DNA of 64,000 nt from Novosphingobium ovatum (GTDB lineage Bacteria > Pseudomonadota > Alphaproteobacteria > Sphingomonadales > Sphingomonadaceae): positions 124,001 through 188,000 of the forward strand of contig NZ_JAAAPO010000005.1 of assembly GCF_009909235.1 (NCBI RefSeq). Direction: 5' to 3'. This document shows positions 1 to 7,359 of this stretch, piece by piece (the stretch's first letter is position 1; each line of letters begins with the position of its first letter). Under the pieces are notes generated by a model. It was not told the DNA's origin and ran no database searches. It saw only the letters and a program-made list of their open reading frames with translations. The position numbers and the translations under genes are program-made.

Positions 1-948
1 GACGCGATGCGGCCCCAGACGGTGGCGGTATCGGCCACCCCCGGCAATTGGGAAATGGAGCAATCGGGCGGCGTCTTTGCCGAACAGGTGATCCGCCCCA
101 CCGGCCTGATCGACCCGCCGGTGGAAATCCGCCCCGTCGAGGATCAGGTGCAGGACGCCATCAACGAATGCCGCAAGACGGCCGAGGCCGGATACCGCAC
201 GCTGGTCACCACGCTGACCAAGCGCATGGCCGAGGACCTGACCGAATTCATGCACGAGGCGGGCGTGCGGGTGCGCTACATGCACAGTGACGTTGAAACG
301 CTGGAACGCATCGAACTGATCCGCGACCTGCGATTGGGCGTGTATGACGTGCTGATCGGCATCAACCTGCTGCGCGAAGGGCTGGACATCCCCGAATGCG
401 GGCTGGTCTGCATTCTGGACGCGGACAAGGAAGGGTTCCTGCGGTCCGAAACGTCACTGGTACAAACCATCGGCCGCGCGGCGCGCAATGTCGATGGCCG
501 GGTGATCCTGTACGCCGACCGCATGACCGGCAGCATGGAACGCGCCATCGCCGAAACCGACCGCCGCCGCGCCAAGCAACAGGCCTATAACGAAGAACAC
601 GGCATCACCCCCGCCAGCGTCAAGAAACAGATCGCCGACATCATCGCCGACACCGCCAGCCGCGATGGCGTGCTGGTCGAGGTGGACGCCGAAGGCAGCA
701 ACAACCTCGTCGGACACAACCTGCGCAGCCATATCGAGGAACTGGAAAAGAAAATGCGCGCCGCCGCCGCCGATCTGGAATTCGAGGAAGCCGGCCGCAT
801 CCGCGACGAAATCCGCCGGCTGGAAGCCACCGAACTGGGCCTGCCCGAAGGTGATCGCAAAGCGCCAATCGTGGGGCGGTCGAACGAAGGCAAGCCGGGA
901 ACGCGCAAGATGCGGTATGGGAAGCAGACGAAGAAGTGGGGGAAGTGA
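1..948 (+). CDS. uvrB: UvrABC excision nuclease subunit B (3' part)
   Basis: This is the C-terminal part of UvrB, the helicase-like damage-verification subunit of nucleotide excision repair, which acts with UvrA and UvrC on the chromosome. The frame is open at the window edge, so the N-terminal half is missing. Visible are the second helicase domain (motifs around [13 protein letters not shown], then [12 protein letters not shown] with the arginine finger region) and a C-terminal UVR domain ([12 protein letters not shown]...[14 protein letters not shown]) that contacts UvrC. The last 20 residues are basic. Length and motifs are normal for the family. The identification is secure. Confidence 0.97.
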   Translation, partial: DAMRPQTVAVSATPGNWEMEQSGGVFAEQVIRPTGLIDPPVEIRPVEDQVQDAINECRKTAEAGYRTLVTTLTKRMAEDLTEFMHEAGVRVRYMHSDVETLERIELIRDLRLGVYDVLIGINLLREGLDIPECGLVCILDADKEGFLRSETSLVQTIGRAARNVDGRVILYADRMTGSMERAIAETDRRRAKQQAYNEEHGITPASVKKQIADIIADTASRDGVLVEVDAEGSNNLVGHNLRSHIEELEKKMRAAAADLEFEEAGRIRDEIRRLEATELGLPEGDRKAPIVGRSNEGKPGTRKMRYGKQTKKWGK

Positions 949-1123
949 GGGAGAGGTGTGGAAAACCGATTGCGCCGCGACGCAACTTTCCCTCACCAAG
1001 GAAAAAATTTATTTTCAATTTGCTGCAATTCGCGTCGTCTAACTATTTTGTCGCCACCGCTGTTGCGCAGAGTTTAGACAGCCTCTTATTGGATAGCTGC
1101 CACACGATTCGGAGCGCAGCCAT

Positions 1124-1219
1124 ATGACCCCAGAAGCCACCATTGCCCTTGTCTCGCTCGTCACCGCCGCCGTGATGGGAGGGATTGGTCTGGGGTTACA
1201 GATCAACAAGCGGAAGTAA
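1124..1219 (+). CDS. possible 31-residue single-pass membrane peptide
   Basis: A 31-codon frame encodes a peptide that begins MTPEATIALVSL, has one hydrophobic stretch of about 20 residues and ends with a basic tail (INKRK). The composition fits a small membrane protein. A purine-rich stretch, GGAG, lies about 10 bases upstream of the ATG, and an 8-bp hairpin starts 3 bases after the stop, as expected for a short transcription unit. No family is recognised. It could be chance in this GC-rich intergenic region. Confidence 0.35.
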   Translation: MTPEATIALVSLVTAAVMGGIGLGLQINKRK

Positions 1220-1221
1220 AT

Positions 1222-1241
1222 GCGAGGGACTCGTCCCTCGC
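1222..1241 (+). terminator. perfect 8-bp hairpin after the small ORF
   Basis: GCGAGGGA and TCCCTCGC form a perfect 8-bp stem around a CTCG loop directly after the small frame's stop codon. There is no clear T-run, so it may be a weak terminator or part of an extragenic repeat. From 1243 to 1411 I see nothing that looks like a gene. Confidence 0.4.
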
Positions 1242-1411
1242 GCTCCCCATACTGTCAGCCTTGCGCCCTGCACTGAACGGTGGCGCCAGATAGCAAGGAT
1301 TGCGGGAAAAGGCGGCTGCGCCGCAAAGCACTACCCAGCGCCGCAGGCCTTAAAATCCGGCCACCACACACAACGCCGGAACAGCGCGTCAACGCTTCCA
1401 TTATCGGGATT

Positions 1412-1434
1412 GTTAAGGGCGTAACGCCCTTAAC
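1412..1434 (-). terminator. near-perfect 23-bp palindrome downstream of the VanZ-like gene
   Basis: GTTAAGGGCGT and ACGCCCTTAAC flank one central base (11+1+11). The element lies 36 bases beyond the stop codon of the minus-strand VanZ-like gene. It can fold into a hairpin and probably ends that transcript. An operator is the alternative, but no gene start lies close by. Confidence 0.45.
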
Positions 1435-1469
1435 CCGCCGGAGGCATAAAGCGCCCCGAACCTAAACAA

Positions 1470-1847
1470 TCACCCCCGCCGCGCGCGCCACCACCGCAGC
1501 GCCGCCTCGGCCAGCACCACCGCGACCCCGGCGGCCAGCGTATCAGCCACCCAGTCGCTCCATTGGCAATCGCGGTGCAGTTCGGGGATGGCCTGAAACA
1601 CCTCGATCAGCGCGCCAAAGAAGGACAGGCGTTCAACGATCCGCCAGCGCCCCGCCGTGGGGAACGCCAGCCGCGAGAGCACCGCCAGCGTGGCAAAGGC
1701 GCCCATATGGTTGAACTTGTCGCCCAGCCGGTCGGAGGGCATTTCGGGCGGATGCGGCAACAGCGCCATCAGTGTGGCGAACAGCCCTGCGGCGATCAGC
1801 AAAAACAGCCACTTGGGCGCGATGGTCGGGTGGGGAGTCTGGCTCAT
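1470..1847 (-). CDS. VanZ-like membrane protein
   Basis: A 125-residue protein with two to three predicted membrane helices: residues about 12-30, a second around the conserved DKFNHMGAFATLAVLSRLAFP segment, and a third near SDWVADTLAAGVAVVLAEAAL. The D-K-x-x-H pattern and the late W-D-W-x-A-D segment are typical of small VanZ-like proteins. The family is named after a teicoplanin-resistance accessory gene, but its biochemical role is unknown. The gene stands alone, between an intergenic hairpin and the terminator of the next minus-strand gene. No strong ribosome-binding site precedes the chosen ATG. Confidence 0.7.
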   Translation of the reverse strand: MSQTPHPTIAPKWLFLLIAAGLFATLMALLPHPPEMPSDRLGDKFNHMGAFATLAVLSRLAFPTAGRWRIVERLSFFGALIEVFQAIPELHRDCQWSDWVADTLAAGVAVVLAEAALRWWRARRG

Positions 1848-1909
1848 GGCGGGGATACATGGCCCATGCCCACCCTTTCGCCAAGCCCCCTAGGCACGCC
1901 ACTGAACAG

Positions 1910-1947
1910 CACAAGGCCCGGAAAGGTTTCCCCCTCCGGGCCTTGTG
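1910..1947 (-). terminator. 13-bp stem-loop downstream of the glycine-zipper gene
   Basis: CACAAGGCCCGGA (1910-1922) pairs with TCCGGGCCTTGTG (1935-1947) around a 12-base loop. It starts 19 bases past the stop of the minus-strand gene at 1966-2775. It is GC-rich with a perfect stem but has no long T-run. Confidence 0.6.
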
Positions 1948-1965
1948 CCATCACCTGAATGCCGC

Positions 1966-2775
1966 TCAGTGGCGATGCCCGCGATAGCCTCCGCCGTAAT
2001 AGGGCGCGGGGCGGGGCGGCGGCGGCGGCGCGTAATAGCCTCCGCGCGGCCCCTCATACACCGGGCCGCCATAGGCCGGGCCACGCCACGTGCGATAGTA
2101 ATAGGCGTGGTAGGGATAGGGCCGGTACGACCAATAGCCATCCACAAACACCCACGGGCGATACCAGCTGGGCGCGGCATAGTAATAGCCGGCCGGTTCA
2201 TAGGCATATTCGGGCGCATCGCGCCGCGTGACATAGCCGGGAGGACAGCCAGGGCTGGTCTCGCGCCCGGACGAGCTGGCCACCGCCGCGCCGCCCACCG
2301 CGCCAATCACCGCGCCGGCCGCCATGCCGCCGCCACGGTCGCCACGACCGGCAAGGCCGCCGCCCACGATCGCGCCCAGAATGCCGCCAACCAGTGCGCC
2401 TGCCGCCGTGTCGCCCTTGGACTTGACGCAATTGTCCCGCGCCCACCGCTGTGCCTCACGCGCGTATTGCAGGTCCATCGCGCGCTGCGCCTGATCCTGA
2501 TCCGACGGCGCATAGCCGGGCGGCGGGGGCGGCAATTGCGACCCGTCATAGCCGGCGGGCGCCTGCGGTTCGGGCGGCGGCGTCAGGGTGCGATAATCGC
2601 CCCCGGCCGGCGCGCCTCCCTGACCAGAGCCATAGGGCATCGCATCGGGATCGCGGATCTGAGCCTGCGCGGCCACCGGCGCCAGCGTGGCGGCGATCAT
2701 CGCCAGACCACCGGCCGCCATCGCCCACCGGCCCATGCCCGCCATACCCGCGTTCTTGTCCCGCCGCTCGACCAT
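1966..2775 (-). CDS. secreted glycine-zipper protein with Pro/Tyr/Gly-rich tail
   Basis: A 269-residue envelope protein. The start at 2775 is chosen because AAGGAG sits 6 bases upstream. The frame stays open much further upstream but has no such signal there. Residues 1-39 form a signal peptide ending PVAAQA. Next comes a Pro-rich linker, then a conserved helix with one Cys (RWARDNCVKSKG), then a glycine-zipper segment (AAGALVGGILGAIVGGGLAG... and AGAVIGAVGGAAVA) like those of 17-kDa surface antigen and SlyB-type proteins. The tail is dominated by Tyr, Pro and Gly, with YRPWVFVDGYW in the middle. It is probably associated with the outer membrane; its function is unknown. Confidence 0.75.
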   Translation of the reverse strand: MVERRDKNAGMAGMGRWAMAAGGLAMIAATLAPVAAQAQIRDPDAMPYGSGQGGAPAGGDYRTLTPPPEPQAPAGYDGSQLPPPPPGYAPSDQDQAQRAMDLQYAREAQRWARDNCVKSKGDTAAGALVGGILGAIVGGGLAGRGDRGGGMAAGAVIGAVGGAAVASSSGRETSPGCPPGYVTRRDAPEYAYEPAGYYYAAPSWYRPWVFVDGYWSYRPYPYHAYYYRTWRGPAYGGPVYEGPRGGYYAPPPPPRPAPYYGGGYRGHRH

Positions 2776-2958
2776 GCCACGCTCCTTCATCAATCTGTTG
2801 CGCCCATCCTGTGCCACATCCCGTGTGAACACAAGCTGACGCGCGCGCCCCGGCGCATACAGGCTGGCATCGCGCCGCCATCCGTGCCAAGGCGGCGGCA
2901 ATCCCCTTTCCCCGCGTGCGCAGATCCGCCCCCGGCGCGCGCCAACAGGACATACCCG

Positions 2959-3267
2959 ATGAGCGGTTCCGACGAAGATTATGTGTATGACGAAGAGAGC
3001 GGCGAATGGATGGCCGCCTCTGAACTGGCGGCCAAGCAGGCGGCCGCGGGCGCGGTGGAAGTGCGCGACGCGGTGGGCAATCTGCTGGCCGATGGCGATC
3101 AGGTGACCTTGATCAAGGATCTGGAGGTCAAGGGCGCGGGCCAGACATTGAAGCGTGGGACGTTGATCAAGTCGATCCGCCTGACCGGCGATGCGCAGGA
3201 AATCGACTGCCGCTATGACGGCATCAAGGGCTTGGTTTTGCGCGCGGAATTTGTGAAGAAGCGTTGA
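2959..3267 (+). CDS. PhnA/YjdM-family small protein
   Basis: A 102-residue protein. Residues 35-102 match the C-terminal domain of PhnA/YjdM proteins (VRDAVGNLLADGDQVTLIKDLEVKGAGQTLKRGTLIKSIRL...), a small beta-barrel SH3-like fold. The N-terminal Cys zinc ribbon of the longer homologues is replaced by an acidic segment (SDEDYVYDEESGEW) that holds no Cys. Historical links to alkylphosphonate use are weak, so no pathway is assigned. AGGA lies 8 bases before the ATG. A strong hairpin follows the stop. Confidence 0.75.
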   Translation: MSGSDEDYVYDEESGEWMAASELAAKQAAAGAVEVRDAVGNLLADGDQVTLIKDLEVKGAGQTLKRGTLIKSIRLTGDAQEIDCRYDGIKGLVLRAEFVKKR

Positions 3268-3274
3268 TCCGACT

Positions 3275-3301
3275 GTGGCGGGCCGATGATGTGTCGGCCC
3301 G
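3275..3301 (+). terminator. 10-bp GC-rich stem-loop after the PhnA-like gene
   Basis: GGCGGGCCGA and TCGGCCCGCC form a perfect stem around a 7-base loop, 8 bases after the stop codon. There is no T-run. It separates the PhnA-like gene from the sugar kinase downstream. Confidence 0.6.
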
Positions 3302-3325
3302 CCTCCTGACACAGGGGCGCCCTGC

Positions 3326-4258
3326 ATGCACCGCGTTGCCACGCTGACGCTGAACCCGGCCATCGACGGCGCCTGTGAGGCAGAGGCCGTTTTCCCCACC
3401 CACAAGATCCGCACCCGCGCCGAACGCTATGATCCGGGCGGCGGGGGAATCAATGTCGCGCGCGTGCTGGCCCGATTGGGCGAGGTGGTCGAGGTGGTCT
3501 ATCTGGCGGGCGGGGCAACCGGCGCCTTGCTGGACGAATTGCTGGACCAGAACGGGCTGGAGCGCCACCGCATCGCCATCCACGACCACACGCGCCAGTC
3601 GCTGGCCGTGTTTGAACGTTCCACCGGCAAGGAATTCCGCTTTGTCCCGGAAGGCCCCTTGGTGGCCGAGGACGAGTGGCGCGCCGCCTATGACCATTGC
3701 CTGACGCTGGACCATGGCTGGCTGGTGGCATCGGGATCGCTGCCGCGCGGCGTGCCGGTGGACTTTTACGCCCGCCTTGCCCGCGCCATGCCCGACCGCG
3801 ACATGAAGCTGGTGGTGGACACCAGCGGCCCGGCGCTGGCCGCAGCGCTCGAGGCGGGCGGGCTCTATCTGGTCAAGCCCAGCCAGGGCGAGTTCGAGGC
3901 GCTGATCGGCGAGAAGCTGGACACCCCCGCCGCCGTGGGCGAGGCCGCGATGCAATGGGTGCGCGATGGCCGCGCCGCCCATATCGCGGTGACCATGGGG
4001 CACGAGGGCGCGGTGCTGGCCCATGCGGGCGGGGTGATCATCCGCCCCGCTTTGCAGGTCCCGGTCAAAAGCGCGACCGGGGCGGGTGACAGCTTTGTCG
4101 CCGGCATGGTGCATGGTTTCCTGCGCGGCGAGGATGCGGCCGGCGCCTTCCGCTGGGGCATGGCGGCGGGCACGGCCGCAGTGCTGAACCCCGGCACCGA
4201 TCTGGCCCACCCTGACGCCATGCGCTACACATGGTCCGCGCTGGGCGATGTGCGATGA
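3326..4258 (+). CDS. PfkB-family sugar (phosphofructo)kinase
   Basis: A 310-residue ribokinase-fold kinase of the 1-phosphofructokinase/6-phosphofructokinase II/tagatose-6-phosphate kinase branch, which phosphorylates a hexose phosphate with ATP. Evidence is the N-terminal LTLNPAID, the substrate-binding GGGGINVARVLARLG near residues 38-52, LVASGSLPRGVP near 130-142, VKPSQGEFEALIG near 190, and the family signature SATGAGDSFVAGMVHG near 252-267, which contains the catalytic Asp. The substrate cannot be fixed from sequence. The stop overlaps the start of the cupin gene (ATGA), so the two are probably translated together. Confidence 0.88.
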   Translation: MHRVATLTLNPAIDGACEAEAVFPTHKIRTRAERYDPGGGGINVARVLARLGEVVEVVYLAGGATGALLDELLDQNGLERHRIAIHDHTRQSLAVFERSTGKEFRFVPEGPLVAEDEWRAAYDHCLTLDHGWLVASGSLPRGVPVDFYARLARAMPDRDMKLVVDTSGPALAAALEAGGLYLVKPSQGEFEALIGEKLDTPAAVGEAAMQWVRDGRAAHIAVTMGHEGAVLAHAGGVIIRPALQVPVKSATGAGDSFVAGMVHGFLRGEDAAGAFRWGMAAGTAAVLNPGTDLAHPDAMRYTWSALGDVR

Positions 4259-4689
4259 GCCGCGATCCGGCGGCGGTGGCCCTGATCGAACGACTGGGCA
4301 TGGCGCCCCACCCCGAAGGCGGCTGGTACGTGGAAACTTGGCGCGCGCCTGCCGATGATGGCGAACGGGCCGGATCAACCGCCATCTATTTCCTGCTGGA
4401 GGGGGCCCAAGCCTCGCACTGGCACAAGGTGGATGCGGCCGAAATCTGGCTGTGGCATGCAGGCCATCCGTTGCGCCTGCAACGCGCCGCATCCGACGCC
4501 GGGCCGGTGGAAACGCTGGCACTGGGCAACGACATTCTGGCCGGGCAATGCGCACAGGCCGTCATCCCGGCGCACCACTGGCAGGCCGCCCGCGCCGATG
4601 CGGGCTGGGCGCTGGTCAGTTGCGTGGTGGCGCCGGGGTTTGACTTTGCCGGGTTTACGCTGGCCGCGCCGGGCTGGGAACCGGGCTGA
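4255..4689 (+). CDS. cupin-fold protein (DUF985 type)
   Basis: A 144-residue single-domain cupin of the DUF985/YML079-like group. The segments LGMAPHPEGGWYVETWR, TAIYFLLEGAQASHWHKVDAAEIW, VIPAHHWQAA and WALVSCVVAPGFDFAGF match the family well, including the conserved His residues of the barrel. The biochemical role is not known. The ATG overlaps the upstream kinase stop (ATGA). The 3' end overlaps the convergent DoxX-like gene by 35 bases. Confidence 0.82.
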   Translation: MSRDPAAVALIERLGMAPHPEGGWYVETWRAPADDGERAGSTAIYFLLEGAQASHWHKVDAAEIWLWHAGHPLRLQRAASDAGPVETLALGNDILAGQCAQAVIPAHHWQAARADAGWALVSCVVAPGFDFAGFTLAAPGWEPG

Positions 4690-5071
4690 GCCAGACGAAC
4701 ATCGGCAGGTAATAGGCGCGCAGCACCCACAGCATCAGCGCGTTCATGCCGCCTGTCAGCACGGCAAAGATCCATTCGATCACGCCCGGATCCAGCACCA
4801 CATTCCACCACACGATGACAAAGCTGAGCGGGGCGGTCGCCGCCATCATCAACGGCATGGCGCGATTGGCAAGGCAGGCGATACCGATCACCACCTCGGC
4901 AATCTTGACCACGGTGAACAGGCCCGAATGGATCATCGCCAGCGTGAACTCCTGTGCCAGCGCGGTATGGCCCAGCGGTTGCAGCCCCAATTGCGGCAGG
5001 AAATATTCACATCCCGAAAACAGGAACCACAGACCAAAGATGATCCGGCTGGCGTGATAAGCGATTCTCAT
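4655..5071 (-). CDS. DoxX-like integral membrane protein
   Basis: A 138-residue protein with four predicted membrane helices (approximately residues 6-24, 45-66, 72-92 and 98-120) and an N-terminal IIFGLWFLFSGCEYF segment of the kind found in DoxX/DoxD-like small membrane proteins. The start at 5071 is preceded by GGAGGGGG. The frame could be extended 18 codons upstream, but those codons lie before the ribosome-binding site. Function is unknown. The gene overlaps the convergent cupin gene at its 3' end. Confidence 0.6.
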   Translation of the reverse strand: MRIAYHASRIIFGLWFLFSGCEYFLPQLGLQPLGHTALAQEFTLAMIHSGLFTVVKIAEVVIGIACLANRAMPLMMAATAPLSFVIVWWNVVLDPGVIEWIFAVLTGGMNALMLWVLRAYYLPMFVWLSPVPSPARPA

Positions 5072-5461
5072 TAGCCCCCTCCGTCGGCCCGCGCGTTGGT
5101 GTGGCGTGCCGCTTTGGTCCGGCATTTACCCGAACGTGTAATGGATTGCCAGAGCGCTCCATGCCGTGATTCCAGGCCCAAGCAGCGCGATTGTTTGTCC
5201 GACATACGAATACATGCGCGCAGTGTGTCCCGAAATGGTGCATCGCAATATTGGAGAGGCCTGACCCAAAACCGCCATTTTCCGCCGTATTTTAGGGAGT
5301 TACCCGGAGCTTCTCGACAGTCAAATTTTGCAGTTGCGAATAACGCAATCGTCGCCCGCAGGAATGCAATTGCGCCCCATCCGCCCACCCGGCATTTCTG
5401 TCGTCAACAACAATAAGAGGTGCCCGAGGCAATCTTTCCTCCTTCCAAAGGGATTATTGCC
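5072..5461. other. 390-base intergenic region with a TTGCG-N5-CGCAA palindrome
   Basis: No coding frame looks real here. The region carries the promoters of the divergent neighbours and is AT-richer than its surroundings from about 5260. An inverted repeat TTGCG-AATAA-CGCAA lies at 5334-5348, and GCAATTGC, another palindrome, follows at about 5366. They lie about 100-130 bases before the secreted-protein gene and may be operator half-sites. Confidence 0.4.
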
Positions 5462-5737
5462 ATGTTCAAGACTCTGTTTGCCGCCGCCGCCCTGTTCGCC
5501 ATTCCCGCCGTTGCCTCGGCCGAGGAAGCCCCGAAGCAGTCCTTCGTCTATCAGGGCGTGACCTATACCTACACCACCGAAGTGCAGAACGGCACCAAGA
5601 TCCTGCGCGGCTCGGCCTATAACGGCAAGGTGCCGTTTGAACTGCGCGTGACCAAGACCGGCGTGTCGGGCAGCTTCAACCGCCAGCCGGTGGCCTTTGA
5701 CCTGCACGAGGTCCAGCACCTCGACGACGCGCAGTAA
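5462..5737 (+). CDS. small secreted protein of unknown function
   Basis: A 91-residue protein with a clear signal peptide (MFKTLFAAAALFAIPAVASA, cleaved before EEAP). It leaves a mature chain of about 71 residues rich in Thr, Tyr and Val that is predicted to be beta-structured (FVYQGVTYTYTTEV... GSFNRQPVAFDLHEV). AAAGGGA lies about 9 bases upstream of the ATG. Similar short periplasmic proteins are common in sphingomonads, but I cannot name the family. A strong terminator follows. Confidence 0.7.
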   Translation: MFKTLFAAAALFAIPAVASAEEAPKQSFVYQGVTYTYTTEVQNGTKILRGSAYNGKVPFELRVTKTGVSGSFNRQPVAFDLHEVQHLDDAQ

Positions 5738-5777
5738 TTCGCGCCGTTGCGCCGGGCGTGACCCCGGCACATGATTT

Positions 5778-5810
5778 GGGCGGCAGGGCATATGCCCCGC
5801 CGCCCTTTTT
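5778..5810 (+). terminator. intrinsic terminator after the secreted-protein gene
   Basis: GGGCGGC (5778-5784) pairs with GCCGCCC (5799-5805), an inner GGGCA/TGCCC stem extends it, and TTTTT follows directly. It lies between two convergent genes and may serve both. Confidence 0.85.
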
Positions 5811-5837
5811 CATGCGAAAATACGGATCGGCGCGGCC

Positions 5838-6440
5838 TTACAACTTGCCGAATTTCGCCTCATACCCGGCGGTGTCACCACTGGCCAGAAAACCGGCCTG
5901 CGCCACCCACTGGTCACGCGTCGCCCGCCCGGCAAAGCTGCCCAACTGCGCGTCGATCGTGGCAATGTCCGCCTCGGTCCAGGCGGCGATCTGGGCAAAA
6001 CGCGTCACGCCCAATTCGGCCAGACGGGCGCGCAGTTTCGGCCCCAGCCCCTTGATCCGCGTCAGGTCATCGCCATCGGCGGCGGGCCCCTCTACCGCAG
6101 GCGGAGCGGTCACTTCCGCTGCCACTTCGGCCGCGACTTCGGCAGATGCGCCGGCGGCCACCACCGCGCCCAGGCCGCCCACGATCTCGGCCGGGCCGCT
6201 GTCAGCCAGACCTGCGGCCGTAACGGCCGCCTCGTTCAACGAAACCTGCGCGGCGGCGCTGGGCGCGTCGATCAACGCCTGATTGCGGCGGGTGGGGCCA
6301 ACGCCCTCGTCCAGCATGTCGGGGGCATGGGCGCGCTGACGCGCAGCGCCACGCCGCCCCCAGATCAGCCACGCCACCAGCAGGGCGGCCATCAGCACCA
6401 CCCCGAACACCGGCCAATTGGCCTCTACCATCGTCATCAT
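5838..6440 (-). CDS. membrane-anchored protein with helix-hairpin-helix domain
   Basis: A 200-residue protein with one N-terminal membrane helix (WPVFGVVLMAALLVAWLIWG), a low-complexity Ala/Val/Glu-rich linker, and a C-terminal helix-hairpin-helix domain (DDLTRIKGLGPKLRARLAELGVTRFAQIAAW), followed by a segment like those of the 'flap endonuclease-like' HhH proteins. Such domains usually bind DNA without sequence specificity. No nuclease active site is visible. It follows the OmpA-like gene by 7 bases; three ATG codons compete for the start (6440, 6437, 6431), and AGGA lies 11 bases before the first. Confidence 0.7.
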   Translation of the reverse strand: MMTMVEANWPVFGVVLMAALLVAWLIWGRRGAARQRAHAPDMLDEGVGPTRRNQALIDAPSAAAQVSLNEAAVTAAGLADSGPAEIVGGLGAVVAAGASAEVAAEVAAEVTAPPAVEGPAADGDDLTRIKGLGPKLRARLAELGVTRFAQIAAWTEADIATIDAQLGSFAGRATRDQWVAQAGFLASGDTAGYEAKFGKL

Positions 6441-6447
6441 CGCGGTA

Positions 6448-7359
6448 TCAATCCTGCGCAGAAACCTGTTCACCCGCGCGGAGCCTGCCGCCCCACACGC
6501 CATAACCGATGCTGATCCCCAGCCCATAGGTCAAGCCCAGCAGCACAGCAATCTCCAGCCACAGCGGCATGGATTGGCCCGGACTGTCGGGGCTGCCGGC
6601 AGGATCGGGGGTGTCGATCACCGTGGGCTGCGGGCTGACGGGCGCGATCAGCGCGAATTCGATCCGGCGGTTGGCGGGGTCATCGGCCGCCAGCCCCGGC
6701 ACCGGCCGCGCCGATCCCAGCCCCTTTGCGCGGATCTGCGCCAGATCGATTCCCTGCCGCCCCAGCGCATTGCGCACCGCCAAAGCCCGCTCACGCGAAA
6801 GCGTCAGATTGGCCGCCTCGTCACCCTTGGCATCGGTATGGCCGATCACCGCGATAATCGCCCCGCCACAGGGGCGCAGGCCATTGGCCACCTCGGCAAT
6901 CAGGCCATGGCTGCCCGGGTCAATCGCCGCGCTCGCCTCGGCAAAACGGATGGAGCGGGTTTTCAGCAAGCCCTCGACCTGTGCCTGACAGGCGCGCAGG
7001 GGATCGGCGTTTTCGGCCGCCACGACGCCCGCGCGCGGGGCCCAATGCACGCCGCCCATGCCCGGCACCGCCGCCACGGCCCCAGCCACCGCCACCCGGC
7101 GCGCGTTGCTCAACCCCGCTCCGCCCAGCAACAACGGATGGCGCGTCGCCTGCCCGGCCGCATCGGTAAAGCGCGCCACAACACCCCGACCGCCAACGGT
7201 CACCAGCGCGGCCTGCGTCTGCTCCTGCAATTGGGCGATCATCGCGGGCGCGCGCCAGCGCATCGCCGCCGCTGTCCCCGCGCCACTGGCCAGAACAGCG
7301 CTTGCCACCACCACCGCCAGCACCCTTGCCCGATGCGTTGCGGCGCGTTGCGTCGTCAT
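6448..7359 (-). CDS. OmpA-family protein with two membrane helices
   Basis: A 303-residue protein. An N-terminal membrane anchor (residues about 10-32) leads into an uncharacterised N-terminal domain with two Cys. An OmpA/MotB peptidoglycan-binding domain follows at about 165-255 (IAVIGHTDAKGDEAANLTLSRERALAVRNAL...RRIEFAL). A second hydrophobic helix near the C-terminus (LWLEIAVLLGLTYGLGISIGYGVWG) is unusual for OmpA proteins. The ATG overlaps the stop of the upstream flippase gene (ATGA), so it belongs to the tsaD-gpsA-flippase chain. Confidence 0.78.
   Translation of the reverse strand: MTTQRAATHRARVLAVVVASAVLASGAGTAAAMRWRAPAMIAQLQEQTQAALVTVGGRGVVARFTDAAGQATRHPLLLGGAGLSNARRVAVAGAVAAVPGMGGVHWAPRAGVVAAENADPLRACQAQVEGLLKTRSIRFAEASAAIDPGSHGLIAEVANGLRPCGGAIIAVIGHTDAKGDEAANLTLSRERALAVRNALGRQGIDLAQIRAKGLGSARPVPGLAADDPANRRIEFALIAPVSPQPTVIDTPDPAGSPDSPGQSMPLWLEIAVLLGLTYGLGISIGYGVWGGRLRAGEQVSAQD

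Noticed and set aside
1945-3267. 440-codon open frame on the plus strand
   Set aside because: Only the last 102 codons, after a ribosome-binding site at 2947, look like a protein. The rest is Arg/Ala/His-rich shadow antisense to the glycine-zipper gene.
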